The notes below the pieces were generated by a model. The model ran no database searches. It had not been told where the DNA came from and saw only the letters and a list, made by a program, of their open reading frames with translations. The translations under genes were made by a program, and so were the position numbers. A stretch of DNA of 23,399 nt from a virus, in IMG/VR virus record IMGVR_UViG_3300027747_000235, positions 1 to 23,399 of that record. One strand, written 5' to 3'. Shown here piece by piece: positions 5,875-11,088 of the stretch. Numbering within the stretch: position 1 is the first letter of the stretch; each line of letters starts with the position of its first letter.

Positions 5875-6118
5875 AGAACTGGCTGAACAGGCTGGATTAA
5901 AATATTACAACTGGATCACAAATGAATCCAATATAAACGATGGTGATTTTAAGTATCCAAGATTAGAAGATTATGAAAAGTTCGCTGAGTTGATTGTACA
6001 AAAATGTATTAGTCAAATCGCTTTAATTGGCATAAGCAACTTTGAAAACGAAGATATTACGTGGACCGTTGAAACCGCTATAACCAATATTGAAGAACAT
6101 TTCGGTGTTGAGGAATGA
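5858..6118 (+). CDS. MNER-family small protein, copy 4
   Basis: This 86-aa protein starts MNERIKELAEQAGLKYYNW at ATG 5858, inside the end of the upstream gene and after GGGA. An upstream in-frame ATG at 5822 would add 12 residues that do not match the family start, so it is rejected. The core is KFAELIVQKC and the end is EEHFGVEE. Its core DNA block has diverged more than in the other copies. The stop overlaps the next start (ATGA). Confidence 0.8.
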   Translation: MNERIKELAEQAGLKYYNWITNESNINDGDFKYPRLEDYEKFAELIVQKCISQIALIGISNFENEDITWTVETAITNIEEHFGVEE

Positions 6119-6441
6119 AACCTGACAACGAATATATACTGAACGACGAATTAGAGGTTCAGCGAATGATAGTAAGCAAAATGTCAAAAAGTGACATGAA
6201 AACTTGGTTCAAGATGAACGGGTTTAGATTGACATACAAAGATAATTGGCGTACAGTATTGAAGTATGGTTCTGGTTGCTTTATCAGAAATGGTCGATAC
6301 TATCGCCTTCGCAATAATGGACCCGGTGGTCTTTGGGTTGTTGATGTATCAGAACCAGTTGCTGATTTTGATCGGTGGGCTAATTCAGCAGAGATTAGAG
6401 ATATTCCTTTAGCAAAGTTTATTTTGGAGTATAACAGGTGA
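6115..6441 (+). CDS. hypothetical protein
   Basis: This 108-aa protein starts MKPDNEYILNDELEVQRM at an ATG that overlaps the upstream stop (ATGA), with GGTGTTGAGG upstream as ribosome-binding site. The N-terminal half is charged and helical (IVSKMSKSDMKTWFKMNGF). The middle has a Gly/Arg/Tyr-rich beta-like segment (GSGCFIRNGRYYRLRNNGPGG). The C-terminus is mixed. No known motif or membrane segment. It is coupled to the next gene by GTGA overlap. Confidence 0.7.
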   Translation: MKPDNEYILNDELEVQRMIVSKMSKSDMKTWFKMNGFRLTYKDNWRTVLKYGSGCFIRNGRYYRLRNNGPGGLWVVDVSEPVADFDRWANSAEIRDIPLAKFILEYNR

Positions 6442-6629
6442 AATCTGAAATGAAAGAGAAATACAACAGATTGTTAATGCCTTTGTTAGGCAAAGAATCA
6501 TTGATTGAACGATGGTGGGTTTCTAAGAACAAAGCGTTTGATATGAAAACACCACTCGAAATGTTTGCAGAAGATGCAAGTCGAGTGGATCAGTATATTA
6601 AAAGTCAGTATAGTGGTAATTATTTTTAA
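6438..6629 (+). CDS. small protein resembling the MbcA/ParS/Xre (DUF2384) C-terminal domain
   Basis: This 63-aa protein uses a GTG start overlapping the upstream stop (GTGA). The part WWVSKNKAFDMKTPLEMFAEDASRVDQYI follows the pattern W...(N)KAF....TP.E.F......V..Y. That pattern is typical of the small DUF2384 domain found at the C-terminus of Xre-like antitoxins and in stand-alone phage proteins. No toxin gene is adjacent, so an antitoxin role is not supported. If the match is right it is a protein-binding module. Moderate confidence in the family, none in a specific function. Confidence 0.5.
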   Translation: MKSEMKEKYNRLLMPLLGKESLIERWWVSKNKAFDMKTPLEMFAEDASRVDQYIKSQYSGNYF

Positions 6630-6644
6630 CTTTTGGAGAATATT

Positions 6645-6899
6645 ATGGAAACGAAATTAAACGTAAATGATGAATGGGTTGATGGTCTTATGGTTGCTCG
6701 CCTTAAGAGTGATTTTGAAACAATCGATATTGATTTTTTTGAAGATGCCGAAGAACTCAAGAAAGCAATTGTTACATTGATGAGTCTTTATATGACATAT
6801 GATGATTATTTTCAATGGCGCGAAGATGCACAGGTGCCTAATGAATATACTGGTGCATGGGATGTTTATCGTCAAGAACAAATGAATAAAGGTGAATGA
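6645..6899 (+). CDS. small acidic hypothetical protein
   Basis: This 84-aa protein starts METKLNVNDEWVDGLM. ATG 6645 is chosen because TTTGGAG lies 7-8 nt upstream; a TTG at 6633 would place the start on the ribosome-binding site itself. It is strongly acidic in the middle (DFETIDIDFFEDAEELKK) and ends in aromatic and charged residues (YFQWREDAQVPNEYTGAWDVY). No motif recognised. The acidic surface could mimic nucleic acid, but there is no further evidence. Confidence 0.65.
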   Translation: METKLNVNDEWVDGLMVARLKSDFETIDIDFFEDAEELKKAIVTLMSLYMTYDDYFQWREDAQVPNEYTGAWDVYRQEQMNKGE

Positions 6900-6900
6900 A

Positions 6901-7182
6901 ATGCCACTATATCTAGTTGAAACTGTATCTATCTTTCGCCATCGGTATGTCGTAGAGGCAAAAGAAGAAGAACACGCTGCTGATGAAGTCGTATACAATA
7001 TGGCTGATTCTGACTTCAAAGAGTTTTCACAACATCATGTTGACGAATGTATCACTTCTATTCGTGAAATCAAAGATGAAGATTTTGAACCACTTTTTGA
7101 TAAAGACAATGATTATCTTAAAGATTGGGATCCACAACTTAAACGTCAGAAATTTATCAATGTAATTGAGTATGACTCGTGA
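6901..7182 (+). CDS. conserved small phage protein (MPLYLVETVS family)
   Basis: This 93-aa protein starts MPLYLVETVSIFRHRYVVEAK. ATG 6901 follows AAAGGTG; an in-frame GTG at 6892 would give three extra residues and is less likely. Later blocks are SQHHVDECITSIREI and DKDNDYLKDWD. From memory the N-terminal beta strand and the NDYLKDW box recur in small proteins of aquatic T4-like phages, with no known function. It is acidic and soluble. The stop overlaps the GTG start of the next gene. Confidence 0.75.
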   Translation: MPLYLVETVSIFRHRYVVEAKEEEHAADEVVYNMADSDFKEFSQHHVDECITSIREIKDEDFEPLFDKDNDYLKDWDPQLKRQKFINVIEYDS

Positions 7183-7418
7183 AGTCTAAGAAACTCAGGG
7201 AATTGTCTGATTCATTAGATGACAATGATTTCCAAAATCTAGAGTTTCTATTAACTGCTTCCGTTGAGGGTTATAGAGAATGGCAAGCACAGGCCGATGA
7301 TGATGATTTAGAGTATGCGACAGAACTATTGATCGAATACAATCTGATGATTCAAGAGGCACTATGTGAAGTGCCATTCTTACAAGCAAAAGAAGTGTTA
7401 AAATCAATCAAAAAATAA
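7179..7418 (+). CDS. small acidic helical hypothetical protein
   Basis: This 79-aa protein uses a GTG start overlapping the upstream stop (GTGA). It is predicted almost wholly helical, with an acidic middle (QADDDDLEYATELLIEYN) and a Lys-rich end. It is the last gene of the coupled chain that runs from 3789. A short hairpin follows its stop. Function unknown. Confidence 0.65.
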   Translation: MKSKKLRELSDSLDDNDFQNLEFLLTASVEGYREWQAQADDDDLEYATELLIEYNLMIQEALCEVPFLQAKEVLKSIKK

Positions 7419-7436
7419 ATTGTGCGGTTGCACAAT
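7419..7436 (+). other. short hairpin after the small-gene operon
   Basis: ATTGTGC-GGTT-GCACAAT is a perfect 7-bp stem with a 4-nt loop. On the plus strand it is followed by AAAATTA, not a U-run, so it is not a standard terminator. It may protect the 3' end of the mRNA or mark a processing site. Confidence 0.4.
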
Positions 7437-7444
7437 AAAATTAT

Positions 7445-7466
7445 CTAAATACTAGTGTTAACACTA
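7445..7466 (+). promoter_or_regulatory. late-promoter-like CTAAATA with perfect 14-bp palindrome
   Basis: CTAAATA (7445-7451) ends 28 nt before the ATG at 7480, matching the spacing of other late-like motifs here. The perfect palindrome TAGTGTTAACACTA (7453-7466) sits between it and the ribosome-binding site AGGAG, over the expected start site. It could be an operator or a 5' mRNA hairpin. Confidence 0.5.
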
Positions 7467-7479
7467 ATAGGAGAATTCC

Positions 7480-7686
7480 ATGTACTTGAAAGCCATTGAA
7501 AATGTCCATCATGCAAAAACAACTTTTCTTAATTCTTTCGTAAAAGATAAAGATCTCAACAAGTCATTGACAGAACTAGTTGACACAGAAGCACAGTTCG
7601 GTAAAGCTTTAGTTAAAGCTACTACTGACATTCAACTTAGTTTAAACGGTATGTTTTATAAACCAGCAACTTGGTTAAAATCATGA
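7480..7686 (+). CDS. small helical, phasin-like hypothetical protein
   Basis: This 68-aa protein starts MYLKAIENVHHAKTTFLNSFV after a strong AGGAG. It is predicted to be two amphipathic helices (KSLTELVDTEAQFGKALVKATTDIQ), a composition loosely like phasins. That is only a shape comparison. It follows a late-promoter-like motif, so it may be made late. Its stop overlaps the start of the next small gene (ATGA), and the two probably form a unit. Function unknown. Confidence 0.65.
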   Translation: MYLKAIENVHHAKTTFLNSFVKDKDLNKSLTELVDTEAQFGKALVKATTDIQLSLNGMFYKPATWLKS

Positions 7687-7829
7687 TTACAAAATTACTA
7701 AATCTCTTCCGTCCTTTATCTTACGCAGACTTACTTGAATCGTATATTGCATCAAGATCGCCATCAAACGCTGCAGAAGTTGAAGCGTTGATTCGTAACT
7801 TCGACAGAAGGTACTATAAACATTACTGA
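7683..7829 (+). CDS. 48-aa hypothetical protein
   Basis: ATG 7683 overlaps the upstream stop (ATGA). The 48-codon frame starts MITKLLNLFRPLSYADLLESYI and ends NFDRRYYKHY. The segment LESYIASRSPSNAAEVEALIRNF (given here in meaning: a helix, a short Ser/Pro turn and a second acidic helix) resembles small proteins met in many phage and some bacterial genomes, without known function. The hydrophobic N-terminus is too short and too charged to be a clear membrane segment. Confidence 0.65.
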   Translation: MITKLLNLFRPLSYADLLESYIASRSPSNAAEVEALIRNFDRRYYKHY

Positions 7830-7835
7830 TAAATA
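7828..7835 (+). promoter_or_regulatory. possible late-promoter-like motif GATAAATA
   Basis: GATAAATA is a 7/8 match to TATAAATA and ends 34 nt before the ATG at 7870, similar to the spacing at 7445 and 11054. It overlaps the stop of the previous gene. Weak evidence on its own in AT-rich DNA. Confidence 0.35.
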
Positions 7836-7869
7836 GGAGACACCACATCTCTTTTTCTCTGGAAGTTTT

Positions 7870-8007
7870 ATGAATAATGATGAATTATATTTTGAACAAA
7901 TAAAAATATACGAAGAAATTGCAAGGCGCCGAGTCAAGAAATTCTACCTCTTGACATCGGCGTTTTTTTGTGGTATACTATTAGTAACCTATCTTTTAAT
8001 GAGGTAA
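7870..8007 (+). CDS. 45-aa single-pass membrane protein overlapping a terminator and a promoter
   Basis: ATG 7870 follows GGAAG. The frame starts MNNDELYFEQIKIYEEIARRR, a charged helix with a basic end (ARRRVKK), and continues into a hydrophobic segment FYLLTSAFFCGILLVTYLLM that would span the membrane. The basic residues before it suggest the N-terminus is cytoplasmic. The codons of the basic part and the start of the membrane segment also form a terminator hairpin (7927-7962). The following ones contain a sigma70 promoter. The last codons (ATGAGGTAA) contain the GAGG that serves the next gene at 8011. Real translation is likely but unproven. Confidence 0.6.
   Translation: MNNDELYFEQIKIYEEIARRRVKKFYLLTSAFFCGILLVTYLLMR
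7927..7969 (+). terminator. Rho-independent terminator inside a reading frame
   Basis: CGCCGA-GTCAAGA pairs with TCTTGAC-A-TCGGCG (13 bp with one bulged A), with a 9-nt loop, followed by seven T. It would end transcripts coming from the upstream small genes. Its 3' arm contains the -35 box of the next promoter. Confidence 0.8.
7951..7979 (+). promoter_or_regulatory. sigma70 promoter overlapping the terminator
   Basis: TTGACA (7951-7956), a 17-bp spacer and TATACT (7974-7979) form a near-consensus promoter. The -35 box lies in the 3' arm of the terminator and the T-run lies in the spacer. It should start transcription near 7986 for the gene at 8011. Confidence 0.85.
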
Positions 8008-8010
8008 ATT

Positions 8011-8313
8011 ATGTCCCTTTTTGTCGAAGTCAATTCAGTCAAACCAAAAAACTGCAAACTAATCATCAATCTTGATTCGGTCATTGAGATTGCACCACTT
8101 ATGGCTGGTGGTTGTATCGTGTTCTTTTCTGCACAAGAAGCAGGCACCACTCGCACCATTACTGTTTCGGATGACTATTCTGCATTTAAGCAATTCGTCA
8201 TGCAAACTGTTACTGCTGAAGATATTGCAAAGAAATTCCCTAAAGCAACTAAATCAACAGTTAATATTAAACCACAAAGTGCAGGATCAGTTGGAGTTGA
8301 ATTCAACGAATAA
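8011..8313 (+). CDS. hypothetical phage protein
   Basis: This 100-aa protein starts MSLFVEVNSVKPKNCKLIIN after GAGG. The first half is beta-rich (KLIINLDSVIEIAPLMAGGCIVFF), then TITVSDDYSAFKQFVMQTVTAEDI forms a helix. The C-terminus is basic and Ser/Thr-rich, likely flexible. The core INLDSVIEIAPL with VSDDY..FKQFV resembles small uncharacterised phage proteins I have met before. It is the first gene after a strong sigma70 promoter, so it is probably made early. Function unknown. Confidence 0.7.
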   Translation: MSLFVEVNSVKPKNCKLIINLDSVIEIAPLMAGGCIVFFSAQEAGTTRTITVSDDYSAFKQFVMQTVTAEDIAKKFPKATKSTVNIKPQSAGSVGVEFNE

Positions 8314-8319
8314 CTTGTT

Positions 8320-8610
8320 ATGAAAAATGACCTGTTGTTTTCAACATTTCAATGGATAAAAAATGATTACAAATCAAATCGTATTAGGTTTGTTATGGAG
8401 TTATTTGCTTGGGCTATTAGTGTTGGGTGTGCTATTGTCATGGCTGGAACAGTACCAGACCCTCCACTTATGGTTCTTTATCCCGCTTGGATTACTGGTT
8501 GTTCTATCTATGCCTGGTGTGCTTATTCTAGGCGCTCATTTGGCATGCTCACTAACTACATTTTGTTGGTCACCATTGACCTTACTGGACTCATTAGGAT
8601 GATTCTGTGA
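8320..8610 (+). CDS. small integral membrane protein
   Basis: This 96-aa protein has three likely membrane segments: about residues 26-43 (ELFAWAISVGCAIVMAG), 49-68 (LMVLYPAWITGCSIYAWCAY) and 75-95 (LTNYILLVTIDLTGLIRMIL). The N-terminus is charged (WIKNDYKSNRIRF). It has no transporter signature I can name. It is coupled to the next gene by a GTGA overlap. Likely located in the host inner membrane; role unknown. Confidence 0.7.
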   Translation: MKNDLLFSTFQWIKNDYKSNRIRFVMELFAWAISVGCAIVMAGTVPDPPLMVLYPAWITGCSIYAWCAYSRRSFGMLTNYILLVTIDLTGLIRMIL

Positions 8611-9125
8611 ATATTTTTTATCTCGATAATGACCCTATTGATTGTGCAAAAATGCATAACAATAAACACACCGTGAAAATGATTCTTGAATATGCACAAT
8701 TACTATCTACTGCACATCGCACATTAGATGGTGTTGATAATGTTCTTGCTGATCCGTTGCATGAATCAATGATGTATAAAGCAACCCATAAGAATCATCC
8801 ATCTGCCATTTGGTGCCGCAAATCAAAAGAGAATTACATTTGGTTATGTAATTTACTTGATGCACTATGTGAAGAATATACTTATCGGTATGAGAAAACA
8901 CATAAAGTGCAACAGTCTGGATTGTTGTATGTTCTAATGAAGAATGTACCCAAGAACATTGGCACAGAGGGTTGGTCTGAGCCAACACCTGCAATGCCAG
9001 ATGATGTTAAAGTTCCTGGTGACTCTATTGCATCATATCGCAACTATTACAACAAAAACAAAACACACCTTGCTGCATGGAAGCATCGTGAAGAACCTAT
9101 TTGGTATGGAGCATCATATGCGTAA
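8607..9125 (+). CDS. conserved phage protein, possibly related to pyrimidine-dimer glycosylases
   Basis: This 172-aa protein has a GTG start overlapping the upstream stop (GTGA). It begins MNIFYLDNDPIDCAKMHNNKH and has VKMILEYAQLLSTAHRTLDG, HPSAIWCRKSKENYIWLCNLLDALCEEYTYR and the end REEPIWYGASYA. The family is common in aquatic phages. The order of a His-containing block, a helical ..L.....E...R segment and a terminal W/Y-rich end is loosely like T4 endonuclease V (ends PTWYKYYGKAIYA), so a DNA-repair role is possible. The catalytic N-terminal Thr of endonuclease V is absent. Treat the repair link as a guess. Confidence 0.55.
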   Translation: MNIFYLDNDPIDCAKMHNNKHTVKMILEYAQLLSTAHRTLDGVDNVLADPLHESMMYKATHKNHPSAIWCRKSKENYIWLCNLLDALCEEYTYRYEKTHKVQQSGLLYVLMKNVPKNIGTEGWSEPTPAMPDDVKVPGDSIASYRNYYNKNKTHLAAWKHREEPIWYGASYA

Positions 9126-9384
9126 TCGTGAAAAAGTAATGTTCATTCTACAAGAAGAGTGTGCAGAAGTAATTCAGGCTATCTCTAAGATCTATCGATT
9201 TGGTCTTGATACAGAATGGGAAGGTGTAACTAATAAACAAGCATTTGTGCGAGAACTTGGTGATGTTCTCGCAGTTATTGAAGTGTTACTAACAGAGACT
9301 GATATAAATATTGACAACGAAGATTTAGAGGCTGCATTAGATGCTAAGAAAAAGAAACTTGATATCTATTTGCCTACTGAATAA
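9118..9384 (+). CDS. MazG-like nucleotide pyrophosphohydrolase
   Basis: This 88-aa protein starts MRNREKVMFILQEECAEV at ATG 9118, after GGAG at a good distance and overlapping the previous gene by 8 nt. The pattern EECAEVIQAISKI ... RELGDVLAVIEVL matches the all-alpha NTP pyrophosphohydrolase (MazG/dUTPase-2) fold, where paired acidic residues (EE..E and E..D) bind Mg2+. These enzymes hydrolyse NTPs or dNTPs to monophosphates and pyrophosphate. Phage versions are proposed to influence the nucleotide pool or alarmone levels. The length fits a single MazG domain. Substrate not predictable. Confidence 0.8.
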   Translation: MRNREKVMFILQEECAEVIQAISKIYRFGLDTEWEGVTNKQAFVRELGDVLAVIEVLLTETDINIDNEDLEAALDAKKKKLDIYLPTE

Positions 9385-9401
9385 TAATGAGGATTAGAAC
9401 T

Positions 9402-9674
9402 ATGCCAACTTATGCGTTTTTGAATAGAAAGACAGGTGATGTTGTCGAGAAAGTTATGAGAATATCTGAACTTGATGCTTTTAAACGTGAACATCCACAT
9501 CTTGAAACATACATTGGCGAAGCAGTTCCATTTGGCGATGGAATGCGTATGTCAAATTCTGTTGCAAAACCCGATTCAACATTTGAAAAATATGTTATCG
9601 GGCGCATGAAAGAATCAGTCCCTGGCAATAGCATTGGGTTATCCCATAAAACAAAGATGCCTAGGGAGTGGTAA
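9402..9674 (+). CDS. small conserved phage protein (MPTYAF start)
   Basis: This 90-aa protein starts MPTYAFLNRKTGDVVEKVM. The ATG at 9402 has AGGA at the right distance; an earlier ATG at 9387 lacks a ribosome-binding site. The N-terminal strand MPTY.F.....G......M.ISE looks like FmdB/zinc-ribbon-type small proteins, but the Cys pairs of those proteins are missing. The C-terminal half is basic (EKYVIGRMKESVPGNSIGLSHKTKMPREW). In related phages a protein of this type sits close to phoH. Function unknown. Confidence 0.65.
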   Translation: MPTYAFLNRKTGDVVEKVMRISELDAFKREHPHLETYIGEAVPFGDGMRMSNSVAKPDSTFEKYVIGRMKESVPGNSIGLSHKTKMPREW

Positions 9675-9701
9675 TCCCATAACAACCACTAAGGGAACTA
9701 A

Positions 9702-10406
9702 ATGGCTAAGACAGTTAGAAGAAAAACAGCAGCCGCACAGGCTCAATCGCAACATTTTTCCCTAAAACAAGTTCAACCTCTAACAAAGAATCAGACAAAA
9801 ACATTTGAAGAATATGATAAAGGTAATCATCTAGTTCTTGCAGGATCTGCTGGTACTGGTAAATCATTCCTTGCGTTGTACCTATCTCTTAAAGATGTTC
9901 TTGCTGCAGGCTCTTACTACGAACGAATTGTTATCATTCGTTCAGCAGTACCATCAAGAGATTTAGGTTTCGTACCTGGTACGTTAGAAGAGAAAGCAAA
10001 GATCTATCAAGAACCATACATGAATATCGTCAACGAGTTGGTTGGTCGTGGCGATGCATGGCACTTTCTTTACAATAAAGAAATTCTAGAATTTCAAACT
10101 ACATCATTTCTACGCGGATTGACATTTAGAGATTGTATTATTATCTTTGATGAGTTTCAATCTGCAACATTTCATGAAATCGATTCTGTCTTGACAAGAA
10201 TCGGAGAAAACTGTAGATTCATTCTATGTGGTGATTTCGCACAGAATGATCTAAACAACAAAAAAGAGAGATCTGGCTTCATTGATGCAGTCAGAATCTT
10301 AGATAAAATTGAGGATATTTCACACATTCAATTCGGTATTGATGATATTGTCAGATCGGGGTTCGTGCGTAGATATTTAACTGAAAAACAAAACTTAGGA
10401 ATATAA
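9702..10406 (+). CDS. phoH: PhoH-like P-loop ATPase
   Basis: This 234-aa protein has Walker A GSAGTGKS at residues 48-55, the PhoH-typical stretch VIIRSAVPSRDLGFVPGTLEEK at 77-98, and Walker B IIIFDEFQ at 146-153, followed by a helicase-like motif (TRIGENCRFILCGDFAQND). PhoH proteins are ATPases linked to RNA metabolism; many phage copies exist and are not tied to phosphate control. The N-terminus (about 20 residues) is basic and Gln-rich. The start follows AAGGGA. The stop overlaps the ATG of the nuclease gene (TAATG), so the two are co-translated. Confidence 0.92.
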   Translation: MAKTVRRKTAAAQAQSQHFSLKQVQPLTKNQTKTFEEYDKGNHLVLAGSAGTGKSFLALYLSLKDVLAAGSYYERIVIIRSAVPSRDLGFVPGTLEEKAKIYQEPYMNIVNELVGRGDAWHFLYNKEILEFQTTSFLRGLTFRDCIIIFDEFQSATFHEIDSVLTRIGENCRFILCGDFAQNDLNNKKERSGFIDAVRILDKIEDISHIQFGIDDIVRSGFVRRYLTEKQNLGI

Positions 10407-11065
10407 TGTTTACACATTGCCCACCGATGGTGATTGAGAATCTAAACACCGAAACTGTTGATGACAAACGATACTATGTAACACCATCTGGTCAACGATT
10501 GCCATCTGTTACTACTGTTCTTGGTGCCATGAAGAAGAAAGAAATCATGGCATGGCGCCGTAGAGTTGGTGAAGCGGAAGCAAATCGAGTTTCTAAACTT
10601 GCAACTGGTCGTGGTAATCGAGTACATACACTTGCTGAAAAGTATTTGATGAATGAATCGATTGAATGGAAGAAAGAAATGCCAGATGCGATTGAGATGT
10701 TTCAATCGATTGTACCACACTTCGACAAGATCAATAACATCCATTATATGGAACAAGCACTATGGTCTGAAAAGATTGGTCTTGCAGGTCGTGTTGACTT
10801 GATTGCAGAGTGGGAAGGTAAACTATCGGTTATCGACTTTAAAACTTCTAAACGTATCAAGACAGAAGATAAGATTCAAGATTACTTTGCACAATGTGTT
10901 GCGTATGCAATGATGTATGAAGAACGTGTTGGCGCACCTATCGATCAGATTGTAGTTTTGATGGCAGTCGAGAATGAACAACCACTTATCTTTGTAAAAG
11001 AGACAAAAGACTATGTTGATACGTTATATGAACACATTGAATTTTATAAATCAAATAAATATTAA
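10406..11065 (+). CDS. PD-(D/E)XK exonuclease (RecB/MGME1-like)
   Basis: This 219-aa protein shows the nuclease core: RGNRVHTLAEKYL at 69-81, E116 in MEQALWS, AGRVDLIAEW at 127-136 with D131, and VIDFKTSKR at 142-150 giving D144 and K146. The helix QCVAYAMMYEE follows. This arrangement (E, D, DxK, Q..Y) fits single-strand exonucleases of the RecB/Cas4/MGME1 group, likely acting in phage DNA replication, recombination or host DNA breakdown. The N-terminal segment YYVTPSGQRLPSVTTVLG is also typical. Coupled to phoH by TAATG. Confidence 0.85.
   Translation: MFTHCPPMVIENLNTETVDDKRYYVTPSGQRLPSVTTVLGAMKKKEIMAWRRRVGEAEANRVSKLATGRGNRVHTLAEKYLMNESIEWKKEMPDAIEMFQSIVPHFDKINNIHYMEQALWSEKIGLAGRVDLIAEWEGKLSVIDFKTSKRIKTEDKIQDYFAQCVAYAMMYEERVGAPIDQIVVLMAVENEQPLIFVKETKDYVDTLYEHIEFYKSNKY
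11054..11061 (+). promoter_or_regulatory. late-promoter-like AATAAATA before the adhesin gene
   Basis: AATAAATA is a 7/8 match to the T4 late consensus and ends 27 nt before the ATG at 11089, which also has AAAGGA. It overlaps the last codons of the nuclease gene. Confidence 0.45.
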
Positions 11066-11088
11066 AATAAAATTCTAAAGGATATATA

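Larger units (their letters stand above)
4731..6000 (+). repeat. four-copy dispersed coding repeat (KFAELIVREC block)
   Basis: A block of about 25-33 bp encoding KFAELIVREC recurs at 4731-4764, 4979-5010, 5356-5385 and 5975-6000. The first three copies share GCCGAGTTGATTGTGCG exactly; the fourth has several changes. The spacing is irregular because the flanking gene parts differ. Such near-identical blocks could serve as sites for recombination between copies. Confidence 0.75.

Noticed and set aside
7837-7858. GAGA/TCTC hairpin with T-run as terminator
   Set aside because: Only a 4-bp stem; the strong terminator at 7927-7969 is close by and much better.
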